A stretch of DNA of 64,000 nucleotides from Roseococcus sp. SDR (GTDB lineage Bacteria; Pseudomonadota; Alphaproteobacteria; Acetobacterales; Acetobacteraceae). The notes beneath the pieces are model-generated. The model worked only from the letters and a program-made list of their open reading frames with translations. It was not told where the DNA came from and ran no database searches. Positions 48,130 through 57,611 of the stretch are shown here, one piece after another. The stretch spans positions 1 through 64,000 of the forward strand of contig NZ_JAHRCU010000005.1 in assembly GCF_019083995.1 (NCBI RefSeq). The letters are read 5' to 3'. A program made the position numbers and the translations under genes. Within the stretch, counting starts at the first letter, position 1. Every line of letters starts with the position of its first letter.

Positions 48130-49692
48130 ATGCGCAAATTCTCTTGGCGCGCCGCGCTCCTCGGCGGCGCCCTCGCCCTCGCCAGCCTCTCGCCGGCGGG
48201 TGCCACGACCTTCACCTGGGCCACCGCGAACGACATCCTGGGCCTCGACCCGCATGCCAACAACCATGGCGTCACCAACGCCATGAAGAGCAACATGTAT
48301 GAGCCCCTGGTCCGCCGCGAGGCCGATGGCTCGCTGCGCCCGGCACTCGCCGAGCGCTGGGAGACGCCGAGCCCCACCACCTGGCGCTTCCACCTCGTGC
48401 GCGGCGTGCGCTTCCATGGCGGCCAGCCCTTCACCGCGGCCGATGTGCTCTACAGCCTGGAGCGCGTCCGCCAGAACGACATGGCCTATACCGTCGCCTC
48501 GATCACCGGCGCGCGCGCCATTGACGATCACACGGTGGAGTTCGACACGCGCGGCCCCAACCCCATCCTGCTGCAGGACCTCACGCTGTTCTTCATCATG
48601 AACCGCGCCTGGATCGAGCAGAACAACGCCTTCGCCGTGGCCCGCGCCGGCCAGGCGGGGGCCACCAACAGCTTCGTCCAGCTCAACGCCAACGGCACCG
48701 GCCCCTTCCGCCTGGTCGAGCGCCTGGCCGATGAGCGCACCGTCCTCGTCCCCAACCCCGATTACCGCGAGCGGCTGGACCACGGCATCACCCGCGCCGT
48801 CTTCCGCCCCGTGGCGAGTGCGCCGACGCGCGTGGCGGCCCTGCTGAGCCGCGAGCTGGACCTCATGTACCACGTGCCGCTGCAGGACATCCCGCGCGTG
48901 CAGAACGCGCCCGGCATCCGCCTGATCCAGGGCCCGACGGCGCGCACCATCTACCTCGCCATGGATGTGACGCGCCCCGAGAGCCTGGAGGCTCCCGGCA
49001 CGCCGAACCACATGCGCGATGTCCGCGTGCGCCGCGCCATGTACCAGGCGATCGACATGGAGACGATCCGCCGCGTCGTGCTGCGCAACTCCACCACCGC
49101 GGCGGGCCTGCCCATCGCGCCGCCGGTCGGCGGCTTCGACGCCGAGGCCAATCAGCGCTTCCCCTTCGACCTCGAGGCCTCGCGCCGGCTGCTGGCCGAA
49201 GCGGGTGCGACCAATTTCCGCGTGGCCCTGGGCTGCCCCAACAACCGCTACGTGAATGACGAGGCGATCTGCCAATCCGTCGTCGCCATGCTGCAGCGCG
49301 CCGGCATCCAGGCTCGCCTGGACGCCATGCCCTTCGGCCGCTTCCTGCAGCGCGGCGCCAACCGTGAGTTCCAGTTCTGGCTGCTGGGCTGGACGCCGGG
49401 CAATTTCGACATCACCAACCCGGGGCGTGAGCTGCTGGGCGAGGGCAGCTTCAACTGGGGCGGCTTCCAGGATGCCGAGATGGCGCGCCTGCTGGGCGAG
49501 ATCAGCGTCGAGTCCAACCAGACCCGCCGACAGGAACTGGCCCGTGCCTACTGGGCCCGCTTCCGCGAGCTGGTGCCGATGATCCCGCTGCACCAGGAGC
49601 CGCAGATGTTCGGCGTGCGTGAGACCGTGGCCGACTTCCAGATGCGCGTCTCGGAAGACCTGGAGCTGCGCGGCGTCCGCATGCGGCGCTGA
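48130..49692 (+). CDS. ABC transporter solute-binding protein, family 5
   Basis: The 520-aa periplasmic protein has a signal (FSWRAALLGGALALASLSPAGA), then TFTWATANDILGLDPHANNHGVTNAMKSNMYEPL, TWRFHLVRGVRFHGGQPFTAADVLYSLERV and the C-terminal FQFWLLGWTPGN. It is of the dipeptide/oligopeptide-binding group. ATG 48130 with GGGAGAAA upstream is chosen over 48094. No permease follows; a terminator hairpin does. The gene is 66 bases behind the Bug gene. Confidence 0.92.
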   Translation: MRKFSWRAALLGGALALASLSPAGATTFTWATANDILGLDPHANNHGVTNAMKSNMYEPLVRREADGSLRPALAERWETPSPTTWRFHLVRGVRFHGGQPFTAADVLYSLERVRQNDMAYTVASITGARAIDDHTVEFDTRGPNPILLQDLTLFFIMNRAWIEQNNAFAVARAGQAGATNSFVQLNANGTGPFRLVERLADERTVLVPNPDYRERLDHGITRAVFRPVASAPTRVAALLSRELDLMYHVPLQDIPRVQNAPGIRLIQGPTARTIYLAMDVTRPESLEAPGTPNHMRDVRVRRAMYQAIDMETIRRVVLRNSTTAAGLPIAPPVGGFDAEANQRFPFDLEASRRLLAEAGATNFRVALGCPNNRYVNDEAICQSVVAMLQRAGIQARLDAMPFGRFLQRGANREFQFWLLGWTPGNFDITNPGRELLGEGSFNWGGFQDAEMARLLGEISVESNQTRRQELARAYWARFRELVPMIPLHQEPQMFGVRETVADFQMRVSEDLELRGVRMRR

Positions 49693-49699
49693 CCTGCTC

Positions 49700-49752
49700 C
49701 GGGGGGCCTTGCCCCCCGTCACGCCGGGCGCGTGCTACCCGCGCGCCCGGCG
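49700..49752. terminator. Paired hairpins between the solute-binding and AraC genes
   Basis: CGGGGGGC-CTT-GCCCCCCG (49700-49718) follows the solute-binding stop. A second perfect stem of 11 bp, CGCCGGGCGCG (49722-49732) with CGCGCCCGGCG (49742-49752), runs into the AraC 3' end. Two hairpins in a convergent gap fit bidirectional termination, although T-runs are absent. Confidence 0.55.
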
Positions 49753-50664
49753 CCAGGCGCCGGGCGTCATGCCCAGCCGCCGGCCGAACAGCGCCGTGAA
49801 ATGGGCCTGGTCGGCAAAGCCGCAAAGCTGCGCGATCTCGGCGAGCGGCAGGTCGCGATCTTCCAGATACTCCTTGGCCCGCTCGATCCGCCGTGTCGTC
49901 ACATGGGCGCGCGGCGTCTCGCCCATCGCCGCCTTGAAGGCGCGGCTGAAATGGTGCGGCGAAAGGCAGGCGACGGCCGCGAGTTCCGTCAGCCCAAAGG
50001 ATTCCGAGAGATTGGCCTCGATCCAGTCCAACACGGCCCTGAGGCGCGGCTGCGCCAGGGGCCGCACCTCGGGCTGGCTCGCGCTGCGCGGACGGCGCAG
50101 CCGCAGCATCATGGCGACCAGCGCCATCGCCGCCCCCTCGCTGAACAACCTGCCATGCGGATTGTTCTCGGCCGCCTCGGCCCAGATCAGTTCCATCAGG
50201 CGGGCGATCGCGGGCGCGCGAAAGCTGCCATGGTGGAGCGCGCCGAAATCGGGTGCGGCGCCATCCGGCCCGGCCGCACCCTGCATCAATTCCGTGACGA
50301 GCCGCGCCGGGAGGGAGAGGAAGCTCTTCTGGTGCGGCCCGTCCATCGCGAAATGCGTCGCAACCCCAGGCGGCTTGAGCACAAGGTCGCCCGGACGAAA
50401 GGGCAGGCTGTGCCGGCCCGCGCCGATGTCGAAGACCATCCGCCCCCGCCCGCGCTCATTGATGGCCAGGGTGTAGTCCGCGGTCGGAGGGTCGGGGAAG
50501 GCGCCGGCCGGCTGCCGGAAACGCACCAGCGCCAGGGGGGCCATGCCGATCCGCCGGTGCGCCTGCAGGAAGCGGGCATAGCAACCATCGCCATAGACAT
50601 CAGCGAGGCTGGCGAGCGCGGTTTCGGTTGCCTTTGGGGCGGGGAGGGACGGGGGCGCGACCAT
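49735..50664 (-). CDS. AraC family transcriptional regulator
   Basis: The 309-aa regulator has an N-terminal ligand/dimerisation domain with a cupin-like stretch (FRPGDLVLKPPGVATHF) and a C-terminal AraC DNA-binding domain of two helix-turn-helices: FGLTELAAVACLSPHHFSRAFKAAMGETPRAHV and LPLAEIAQLCGFADQAHFTALFGRRLGMTPGAWRR. It is divergent from the small secreted protein and convergent with the family 5 solute-binding gene; either could be a target. Confidence 0.92.
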   Translation of the reverse strand: MVAPPSLPAPKATETALASLADVYGDGCYARFLQAHRRIGMAPLALVRFRQPAGAFPDPPTADYTLAINERGRGRMVFDIGAGRHSLPFRPGDLVLKPPGVATHFAMDGPHQKSFLSLPARLVTELMQGAAGPDGAAPDFGALHHGSFRAPAIARLMELIWAEAAENNPHGRLFSEGAAMALVAMMLRLRRPRSASQPEVRPLAQPRLRAVLDWIEANLSESFGLTELAAVACLSPHHFSRAFKAAMGETPRAHVTTRRIERAKEYLEDRDLPLAEIAQLCGFADQAHFTALFGRRLGMTPGAWRRARG

Positions 50665-50843
50665 GCTCCTGCTACGGCGAAACTCCCGATTTGGTTACTC
50701 GCCTATCTCGCGCCGCTTTCCGCACGGGGCCAACAGGCTTCCGCGCGAATCTCCAAGAAGAAGCATGGCCGGCGCAAGCAGTCTCTGCGCAGGGGCCCTC
50801 CGGCCCCCCTCGGTTGAGGAAGAACAAGGCAGGAGCCATCAAC

Positions 50844-51155
50844 ATGACAAGCTCATCCAACCTCCGGCGCGCGGTGCTTTCCTCAGGCCTCGCCCTTCTC
50901 GCTCTCGGCATGGCCCATGTCGCCCGGGCCGAGGGCGAGGGCACGGCCAACTACATGCCCGATCGCGTGGCCGAGATCCTCATGGAGCAGGCGCGCGCGG
51001 CCGGCATGCGGACCTGCGAGGCGGTGCTGGTGCCGATCGGCAATGACGGCACCTACCGCCTGACCTATCGCGTGGTGCGCCCGGGCCAGCCCGCCGTGGC
51101 CCGCCCCGCCAATGCGATGACCGCCGTGGTGCAGAGCGGCGGCTGCCCTGGCTGA
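50844..51155 (+). CDS. Small secreted protein of unknown function
   Basis: The 103-aa protein has a clear signal peptide (LRRAVLSSGLALLALGMAHVARAEG) and a mature part of about 75 aa with two cysteines (MRTCEAVLVPIG and SGGCPG), possibly forming a disulphide. AGGAG lies eight bases before ATG 50844; the longer frame from 50628 has no signal. I recognise no family. It lies between the AraC gene and the GH5 protein, transcribed toward the latter's 3' end. Confidence 0.65.
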   Translation: MTSSSNLRRAVLSSGLALLALGMAHVARAEGEGTANYMPDRVAEILMEQARAAGMRTCEAVLVPIGNDGTYRLTYRVVRPGQPAVARPANAMTAVVQSGGCPG

Positions 51156-51194
51156 CGGGCGTGGCCGGGGCGCCGCACGCCCCGGCCCTTCGCC

Positions 51195-54100
51195 TCAGCT
51201 GAACAGGAAGTCGCTGGCCGAGAGCTGGCTCGCGCTGGTGAGGCCGGTGAGCGCGATGGTGATCTCGGCCGTGCCGTCGCCATTCACATCCACCAGCACC
51301 TGGCCCGCCTGCATCCGCGCCTCGCTGTTGTCGCTGCCGCCGGTGAAGGCGCCGGTGCCGAGCCAGGCGAAGCGGCCCACCGCCGGGGCGGCGATGACCA
51401 GCAGGTCACCCTCCGCCGCGCCGCCATCCAGCGTGTTGAAATCGGTGACGCGGTCCGTGCCCGCCTGGCCGGGCGAGAAGAAGAAGCGGTCCGCGCCCGC
51501 GCCGCCGGTCAGCAGATCCGCGCCCGCGCCGCCGGTGAGCGTATCCGCCCCCGCCGTGCCGGTGAGGACGAGCCGCCCATTGGCGCCCGCCGCCGGGTCG
51601 TCATCGATGATCGTGGCCTGGCCCGTGCCATCGGCGATGGTCGCGCGCTGCGGATTGCTCAGCACCAGGCGGAAGCCCTCATTCGCCTCATCCAGCGCAT
51701 CGCCCCGGATCGCGATGGTCACGGTCTTGCTCTGCTCGCCGGGTGCGAAGGTCAGCGTGCCCGAAGCCGCGACGAAATCGGCATCGGTGGCCGTGCCGGC
51801 GACGGTCGCGTAATCCACCGTGACGGCGGTGGTGGCGGCGGCCGAGAGGCGCACCTCGAAGCGCGCCAGCGCGCCCCCGGCGGCATCGTCCAGCAGCTCG
51901 AAGGCGAGCGGGCGCAGATAGTCCATCTTGTTCTCGTGCACGCTGCGCCAGTCATCCTTCAGGATGCCGCCGGTGTCGCCCGAATTGGGGTTCCAGGACC
52001 AATAGGTCCAGCTGATGCCCTGCTGCCCGGCGGCCAGGTCATTCGTGCCGTTATTGTCGAAATCGCCCGAGAGATAGGAGGTGATCGCCTCGAACCAGGG
52101 CGCATCCTTCGGGTCCTGCAGCTTGGTGCCGAATTCGCCGATATAGACCGGCGCAATCCCCTCCCGGAAAATATAGCCCCACATCTGGTCGAACTTCGCC
52201 GGCAGGTTGGCCGGGAAATCCGGCCCCTGGAACCAGGGCTGGGCGTAGATCGAATTCGGATAGTCATGCGCCGAATAGACGAGCTTTCCCGCCACATCCA
52301 GCTCGATCGGCCGGTCGCGCACGCCCATCAGGTTGCCGCCCCACCAATAGGGCGTGCCCTCGTAGCTGCCGACACCTTCCACGAAGATCAGCCAGTTCGG
52401 GTTCACCTCGCCGATGGCATTGCCCGCGCGCTCGGCCGCCGCCGCCCAGTCGCGTGCGCCGCCGCCGCCCCAGGTGCCAGCATGCGGCTCATTGTGCAGG
52501 TCCGCGCCGATCACCGTCGGGTCATCGGCATAGCGCGCGGCGAGCATCTTCCAGTCGGAGATCCAATCCGCCTCGCTGTAGCGGGAATTGTACCAGAGCC
52601 CGTTTTCCGTCGCGCCATTGCCGGCATCGCTGCGGTGATGGTCGAGGATGATGCGCAGCCCGATCTCGCCCGCATAGGCCACGATCTTGTCCATCACCTG
52701 CAGCGGCGTGAGGCCGCGCAGATCCGGATTCTGATTGTAGTCGATGCCCAGCGCCTGGCCGGTCGCGTCCAGCATCTCGCTGGAGAAGGGCAGGCGGATG
52801 GTGTTGAAGCCCAGCTCCACCATCTGCTCCATCATCTCCTTGTAGGAGCGCGTCCAGAGCCCGTTCGCGGACATGTTGTTGCCCTCGAAGCCGAACCAGT
52901 TCACGCCGCTGATGAGCACGCTGTTGCCGGCCGAATCCACGATCTGGTTGCCCTTCGTGCTGAGCCAGCCGGTGGTGGCGATGAGGTCGCCCTCCTGGAT
53001 CGAGGCGTCGCTCACCGTGATGCGCGGCAGGTCGTCATTCTGGATGGTGCCCGTCCCCGTGCCGGTGCGGATCGTGGAACCGCTGGGGGCGGAGAGGATG
53101 AGGCTCAGCGTCTCATCCGCCTCGATCGCGGTGTCGCCATTCACGGTGACGGTGACGCTCTTGCTGGTCTCGCCCGCCGCGAAGGTCAGCGTGCCGGTCC
53201 GCGCCGCATAGTCCGAACCCGCTGTCGCGGTGCCATTGGCGGTCGCGAAATTGACGCTGACCGGCGTGGCGCTGGCCTGGGAGAGGGTGACGGTGAAGGT
53301 GAGGCTGCCCGTCCCGCTCGCCCCTTCGTTCACGGACGCATTGCCGACGGAGAGCGTGGGCAGGCTCGGCGCCGCATCATCATTGCGGATCGTGCCCACC
53401 GCCGCGCCATCGCCGATGCTGGCCCCCTGCGCGCCGGAGAGGGTGAGGTTCAGCGTCTCATTCGCCTCCACCGCCGTATCGCCGCGCACCGCGACGGTGA
53501 TGGTCTTGCTGGTCTCGCCCGCCGCGAAGGTCAGGCTGCCGGTCTTGGCCGTATAGTCCGAACCGGCCGTCGCCGTGCCGTCCGACGTCGCGTAGTTCAC
53601 CGTGACCGGCGTGGCGCTGGCCTGGGAGAGCGTCACGGTGAAGCTCATGTTGCTGGTGCCGCTGGCGCCCTCGGCCAGGCTCGCATCCGCGATGGAGAGG
53701 CTGGGCGTGGAGGGCGTCGGCGTCCCGTTCAGGATCAGGCCGCTGACCGCACCGCTCGGCCCGCCCGCGCCCTGGAAGCCGAAGCTCGTCTCGCCACCCG
53801 GATTGACCTTGCCGTTGTAGCTCTGGTTGCGGATCACGTAGTGGTTGCCGACATGGCTGACGATCACGGCATTCCAGATATTCGTGATGGTGAAGGGCGC
53901 GTCGAATTCGGCCGTCCAGCCATTCAGCGCGGCCGGGCCCGCGGTGACGGTGATGGCGGCGGTGAAGCCCGCGCCCCAGTCGCTGTTCACCTTGTAGGCG
54001 AGGCTGGCAGCGCCGGGCGTGGGCGCCACATCGTCATTGGTGATGGTGGCGGTGGCACTGCCATCGGCGATGGTGGCCCCCGTGGCGTTGCTGAGATTGA

Positions 54101-56345
54101 CGGTGAAGGCCTCATTCGCCTCCACCGCGGTGTCCCCCGCGATGGTGACCTGGATGGTCTTGCTGGTCTCGCCCGCCGCGAAGCTGAGCGTGCCGGTCTT
54201 GGCCGTATAGTCCGAGCCCGCCGTCGCCGTGCCATTGGCCGTGGCATAGGCGACGGTCACCGGCCCGCTGGCGGCGGCCGAGAGCGTCACCGTCAGGTTC
54301 ATCACCTTCGTGCCGGCATTGCCCTCGGCGATGCTCGCATCCGCGATGGCGAGGCTCGGCAGGGTGGGCGCCACATCGTCATTGGTGATGGTGGCGGTGG
54401 CGCTGCCATCGGCGATGGTCGCCCCCGTGGCATTGCTGAGATTGACGGTGAAGGCCTCATTCGCCTCCACCGCCGCATCGCCCGCGATGGTGACCTGGAT
54501 GGTCTTGCTGGTCTCGCCCGCGGCGAAGGTGAGGGTGCCGGTCTTGGCCGTATAGTCCGAACCGGCCGTGGCCGTGCCATTGGCGGTGGCGTAGCTCACG
54601 GTCACCGGCCCGCTGGCGGCCGCCGAGAGCGTGACCGTCAGGTTCATGACCTTCGTGCCGGCATTGCCCTCCGCGATGCTCGCATCGGCGATGGCGAGGC
54701 TCGGCAGCGCGGGCGCCGCGCTATCGTCATTCACGATGGTGACGATGCCGATGCCATCCGCGATGGTCGCATTGGTCGGATCCGAGAGGCGGATGCGGTA
54801 GCTCTCCGTCGCCTCCACCAGCCGGTCACCATTGATATGGGCGTGGATGGTCTGCGTCGTCTCGCCCGGCGCGAAGGTGACGAGGCCCGACAGCACCTCG
54901 TAGTCCACGGGGCCATTCGCCGTGATGTCCTCGCTGGTGTAGCGCACCGTCACCGGCACGGTGGAGGCCTTGGAGAGCGTCAGCACGATCCGCATATGGG
55001 TGAGGTCCGCATCGCCCTCGTTCGTGCTGTAGTCCACGATGGAGATGCTGGGCGGCGTCGTGGGCGCGGGGTCCACGTCATTGTCGCGGATGGTGCCCGT
55101 GGCGCTTCCATCCAGGATGGTCGCACCCCGCGCGCCCGAGAGCTGCACCGTCATGGTCTCGGTCAGCTCGGTGAGGCGCTCGCCCAGCACGGCCACGCTG
55201 AAGGTCTTGCGGATCTCGCCGGGCGCGAAGGTGACGCTGCCGACGGCGGAGGTGAAATCCTCCCCGGCCCGGGCGCTCCCGGCCAGCGTGGTGTAGCCCA
55301 CGCTCACCTCCGTGCTCGCGGCCTGGGAGAGGGTGACGGTGAAGACCAGGTTCACCGTGCCGGCATCGCCCTCCACCACCTCCGCATCGCTCACGGAGAG
55401 TCCGGGCAGGGAAGGGGCGGCATCCAGCGCGGCCTGCCATTCGGCGCGCAGCCCCGGGTCGCGCGCCACGATGTTGGTCATCTCGAGCGCGCTGAGGCTC
55501 ACGCCGGTCAGCGTGTAGCTCTGCTTGTTGCCGACGATGGTGATGACGGTGGAGCCGCCCACCTCCGTGATCTCGATCTCGGGCGCCTTGAACCAGCCGA
55601 AATCCAGCTTGTCCGCCGCCGGGTCGAAATCGAGCCGCGCGGCCACGCCGTAATCCCAGTCCAGCGTGAAGGTCTCGCCCGTCACACCGCTCGGCGGGCT
55701 GCCGCTGCCCACCCCGGTCGGCCAGGCATTGGTGCCCGCGATGGGCAGGCCCTGCGGCACCACCTGGCTGTCCGGCACCACGGGGAAGCCCAGCTGCAGA
55801 TGCACCCGGTCCTCCCGCACCTCGGCCGGGTAGAAGATGAAGTTGCTGACGGTGAGCTGCGCCTTCGTGACACCCAGCAGGATCAGCGCCTGGCCGGTGC
55901 CGGCATTGGAGATGATGACGCCCTCAGCGCCATCGGTCATCGAGATCTGCTCGCGCGAGCCGTAGTAGCGGAAATCCACCTTGTCGGTGGCCGGGTTGAA
56001 GGCGACCTTGTCGATCTGCCCCAGCTCATGCGAGCGTGCATAGACGGTGTTGGGCGCGGCCGTGATGCCCTGCTCCCAGGCCAGCGCGCCGCTCAGGCAT
56101 TGGCGCAGATGGTCGTTCTCGATCGGCGTGAAGCTGTCGATGGTGAGCTGGCCGAGCGAGACGCCCTGGATGATGATCGTCTCGCCCGACCAGGGGTCCA
56201 TGAAGCCCACCCCGGCCGCGGTATCCACGACGATGAAGTTGTGCACGGAGACGCCGCCGAAATCGAGCTTGTCGCGCGCGGGGTCGAAGCCGGTGATGTC
56301 GGCGGCGCTGGTGCTGACGGCGAAGATGCGTCCTTCGGTGGCCAT
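51195..56345 (-). CDS. Secreted GH5 glycoside hydrolase with Calx-beta, CBM2-like and RTX repeats
   Basis: The 1716-aa protein has no Sec signal and ends with RTX-type GGAGADxLT nonapeptides and a hydrophobic tail (LSASDFLFS), as type I secretion substrates do. In order it has three N-terminal repeats with a FDPA..DKLDF motif (1-310), Calx-beta domains 1-4 (about 316-775), a CBM2-like carbohydrate-binding domain (about 780-880, NSDWGAGFTAAITVTAG), Calx-beta 5-6, a GH5 cellulase-type domain (about 1120-1485), the rest of a seventh Calx-beta domain, and RTX repeats. GH5 acid/base is Glu in LHNEPHAG (about 1285); the nucleophile is Glu in YIGEFGTK (about 1402). The likely role is beta-glucan/cellulose hydrolysis outside the cell. 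No HlyB/HlyD genes are nearby. It is divergent from a LytS/LytTR pair. Confidence 0.88.
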   Translation of the reverse strand: MATEGRIFAVSTSAADITGFDPARDKLDFGGVSVHNFIVVDTAAGVGFMDPWSGETIIIQGVSLGQLTIDSFTPIENDHLRQCLSGALAWEQGITAAPNTVYARSHELGQIDKVAFNPATDKVDFRYYGSREQISMTDGAEGVIISNAGTGQALILLGVTKAQLTVSNFIFYPAEVREDRVHLQLGFPVVPDSQVVPQGLPIAGTNAWPTGVGSGSPPSGVTGETFTLDWDYGVAARLDFDPAADKLDFGWFKAPEIEITEVGGSTVITIVGNKQSYTLTGVSLSALEMTNIVARDPGLRAEWQAALDAAPSLPGLSVSDAEVVEGDAGTVNLVFTVTLSQAASTEVSVGYTTLAGSARAGEDFTSAVGSVTFAPGEIRKTFSVAVLGERLTELTETMTVQLSGARGATILDGSATGTIRDNDVDPAPTTPPSISIVDYSTNEGDADLTHMRIVLTLSKASTVPVTVRYTSEDITANGPVDYEVLSGLVTFAPGETTQTIHAHINGDRLVEATESYRIRLSDPTNATIADGIGIVTIVNDDSAAPALPSLAIADASIAEGNAGTKVMNLTVTLSAAASGPVTVSYATANGTATAGSDYTAKTGTLTFAAGETSKTIQVTIAGDAAVEANEAFTVNLSNATGATIADGSATATITNDDVAPTLPSLAIADASIAEGNAGTKVMNLTVTLSAAASGPVTVAYATANGTATAGSDYTAKTGTLSFAAGETSKTIQVTIAGDTAVEANEAFTVNLSNATGATIADGSATATITNDDVAPTPGAASLAYKVNSDWGAGFTAAITVTAGPAALNGWTAEFDAPFTITNIWNAVIVSHVGNHYVIRNQSYNGKVNPGGETSFGFQGAGGPSGAVSGLILNGTPTPSTPSLSIADASLAEGASGTSNMSFTVTLSQASATPVTVNYATSDGTATAGSDYTAKTGSLTFAAGETSKTITVAVRGDTAVEANETLNLTLSGAQGASIGDGAAVGTIRNDDAAPSLPTLSVGNASVNEGASGTGSLTFTVTLSQASATPVSVNFATANGTATAGSDYAARTGTLTFAAGETSKSVTVTVNGDTAIEADETLSLILSAPSGSTIRTGTGTGTIQNDDLPRITVSDASIQEGDLIATTGWLSTKGNQIVDSAGNSVLISGVNWFGFEGNNMSANGLWTRSYKEMMEQMVELGFNTIRLPFSSEMLDATGQALGIDYNQNPDLRGLTPLQVMDKIVAYAGEIGLRIILDHHRSDAGNGATENGLWYNSRYSEADWISDWKMLAARYADDPTVIGADLHNEPHAGTWGGGGARDWAAAAERAGNAIGEVNPNWLIFVEGVGSYEGTPYWWGGNLMGVRDRPIELDVAGKLVYSAHDYPNSIYAQPWFQGPDFPANLPAKFDQMWGYIFREGIAPVYIGEFGTKLQDPKDAPWFEAITSYLSGDFDNNGTNDLAAGQQGISWTYWSWNPNSGDTGGILKDDWRSVHENKMDYLRPLAFELLDDAAGGALARFEVRLSAAATTAVTVDYATVAGTATDADFVAASGTLTFAPGEQSKTVTIAIRGDALDEANEGFRLVLSNPQRATIADGTGQATIIDDDPAAGANGRLVLTGTAGADTLTGGAGADLLTGGAGADRFFFSPGQAGTDRVTDFNTLDGGAAEGDLLVIAAPAVGRFAWLGTGAFTGGSDNSEARMQAGQVLVDVNGDGTAEITIALTGLTSASQLSASDFLFS
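54019..54710 (-). repeat. 345-bp tandem duplication of a Calx-beta domain
   Basis: Calx-beta domains 3 and 4 of the GH5 protein are almost identical in protein and DNA, with a 345-bp period (115 aa including the linker APTLPS). They differ at a few residues only (for example VSYATANG versus VAYATANG, DAAVEAN versus DTAVEAN). This indicates a recent in-frame duplication. Confidence 0.85.
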
Positions 56346-56420
56346 GGGGGTGCTCCTGTGCAGGCGAGTGGCAGGCGTATCGCACCGCTATTGCCCTGGA
56401 TCGTCGCGGCCGGGCGCGCC

Positions 56421-56450
56421 AATCGATGAAGCCGGACGGAAACTCGATGA
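56421..56450. promoter_or_regulatory. LytTR-like direct repeat between the GH5 and sensor-kinase genes
   Basis: AATCGATGA (56421-56429) and ACTCGATGA (56442-56450) are 9-bp direct repeats with a 12-base spacer, so a 21-bp period. Similarity extends to the following GCCGG. LytTR regulators bind pairs of 9-bp direct repeats with a 12-13-base spacer. The next downstream pair is a LytS-type kinase and LytTR regulator. Binding is inferred from geometry, as the repeat sequence itself is not the classical consensus. Confidence 0.5.
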
Positions 56451-56534
56451 GCCGGGCAAGGTCGTTTCAGCCGCGGCGGATCATGCTCTATTGGCAGCCG
56501 ATGGCCCGGGATGCGGGAATTGAGGAGCGATTCC

Positions 56535-57611
56535 ATGCCGGATGAGACGCCGCGCGCCCCGCTGCCAGGGACCTGGGTGCGCCGCCCTGGCCTCTGGCGC
56601 GTGCTGGCGGCCGGCTGGGGCGTCTTCGCGGTGATCGATGTCATGACGCGGCTGCGCCTCTACGAGGACGCGGCGGTGGCGCTCGGCGTCTCCCTGCTGC
56701 TCGAGCCGCTGATCTTCCTGCTCGCGGCCGGCCTTTTCCTCGCCTATGAGCGCCTCGGCTTCGAGGGGCGCATCACCTGGCGTGCGCTGCCCTGGATCCT
56801 GGGCCTCAGCCTCGCCGCCTCGGGCCTCGTCGTGGCTGTGGGCTCGCTGATCCGCAGCCGCTTCGAGCTGGCGATGGCGGGCTGGGGGCCGAACGAGGCG
56901 GTGGCCATCGTCATGGTCCACTACTTCCTGATCTTCACCATCTGGAGCCTGATCTGCTTCTGGCTGAAGGCGGAAATGGCCCGCCAGGCCGAGGCCGAGC
57001 GCGCGCTGGAGGCCGAGGCGCAGGCGCTGCGCACCGAGCTGCAGCGCCTGCGCCTGCAGCTCGATCCGCATTTCCTGTTCAACGCGCTGAACGGCATCGC
57101 TGAGGAAGTCCCCGAGCACCCGGCCGCCGCGCTCGTCATGCTGCGAGATCTCTCGACCTTCCTGCGGCAGTCGCTCACCGGCATGGACGTGACCCTCGCG
57201 ACGGTGGCCGACGAGGCGGAGGCGCTCGCCTCCTATCTCCGCATCCAGGAGGCGCGCTTCGGGGCGCGGCTGACGGCGCGGGTGGCATTCGACCCCGCCG
57301 CCGGCGCCTGTGCCATCCCAAGCTTCCTGCTGCAGCCGCTGGTGGAGAACGCCATCAAACACGGCAGGCGCGACCCGCGGCTCGAAGTCCATGTGGAGAT
57401 CCAGGCCAGGCCTGGGGCGCTGGAGATCCGTGTCGCCAATACCGGCACGCTGATGCCGCCCGCCGCGGGGCGCGCGGGCATCGGCCTCGCCAATATCCGG
57501 CGCCGCCTCGCGCTGCACTTTCCGGGCCGCCACGCCTTCGTGCTGGGGCAGGAGGGGCCGCAGGTGGTGGCGCGCCTTACGCTGGAGGGTGCGCCATGCT
57601 CCGCGCCGTGA
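56535..57611 (+). CDS. LytS/AlgZ-type sensor histidine kinase
   Basis: The 358-aa membrane kinase has about four membrane helices (about 22-40, 47-70, 86-105 and 122-144), a short coiled coil of Glu/Ala/Arg residues, then the His_kinase (PF06580-type) block LQLDPHFLFNALNGIAEEV with phospho-acceptor His179 and an HATPase_c domain with PLVENAIKHG. GAGGAG seven bases before ATG 56535 fixes the start. It overlaps the response regulator by 16 bases. It likely senses an envelope or membrane signal and phosphorylates the LytTR partner. Confidence 0.92.
   Translation: MPDETPRAPLPGTWVRRPGLWRVLAAGWGVFAVIDVMTRLRLYEDAAVALGVSLLLEPLIFLLAAGLFLAYERLGFEGRITWRALPWILGLSLAASGLVVAVGSLIRSRFELAMAGWGPNEAVAIVMVHYFLIFTIWSLICFWLKAEMARQAEAERALEAEAQALRTELQRLRLQLDPHFLFNALNGIAEEVPEHPAAALVMLRDLSTFLRQSLTGMDVTLATVADEAEALASYLRIQEARFGARLTARVAFDPAAGACAIPSFLLQPLVENAIKHGRRDPRLEVHVEIQARPGALEIRVANTGTLMPPAAGRAGIGLANIRRRLALHFPGRHAFVLGQEGPQVVARLTLEGAPCSAP

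Noticed and set aside
51936-56429. 1497-codon open frame opposite the GH5 protein
   Set aside because: It is a shadow: Arg/Ala/His-rich with periodicity copied from the Calx-beta repeats.
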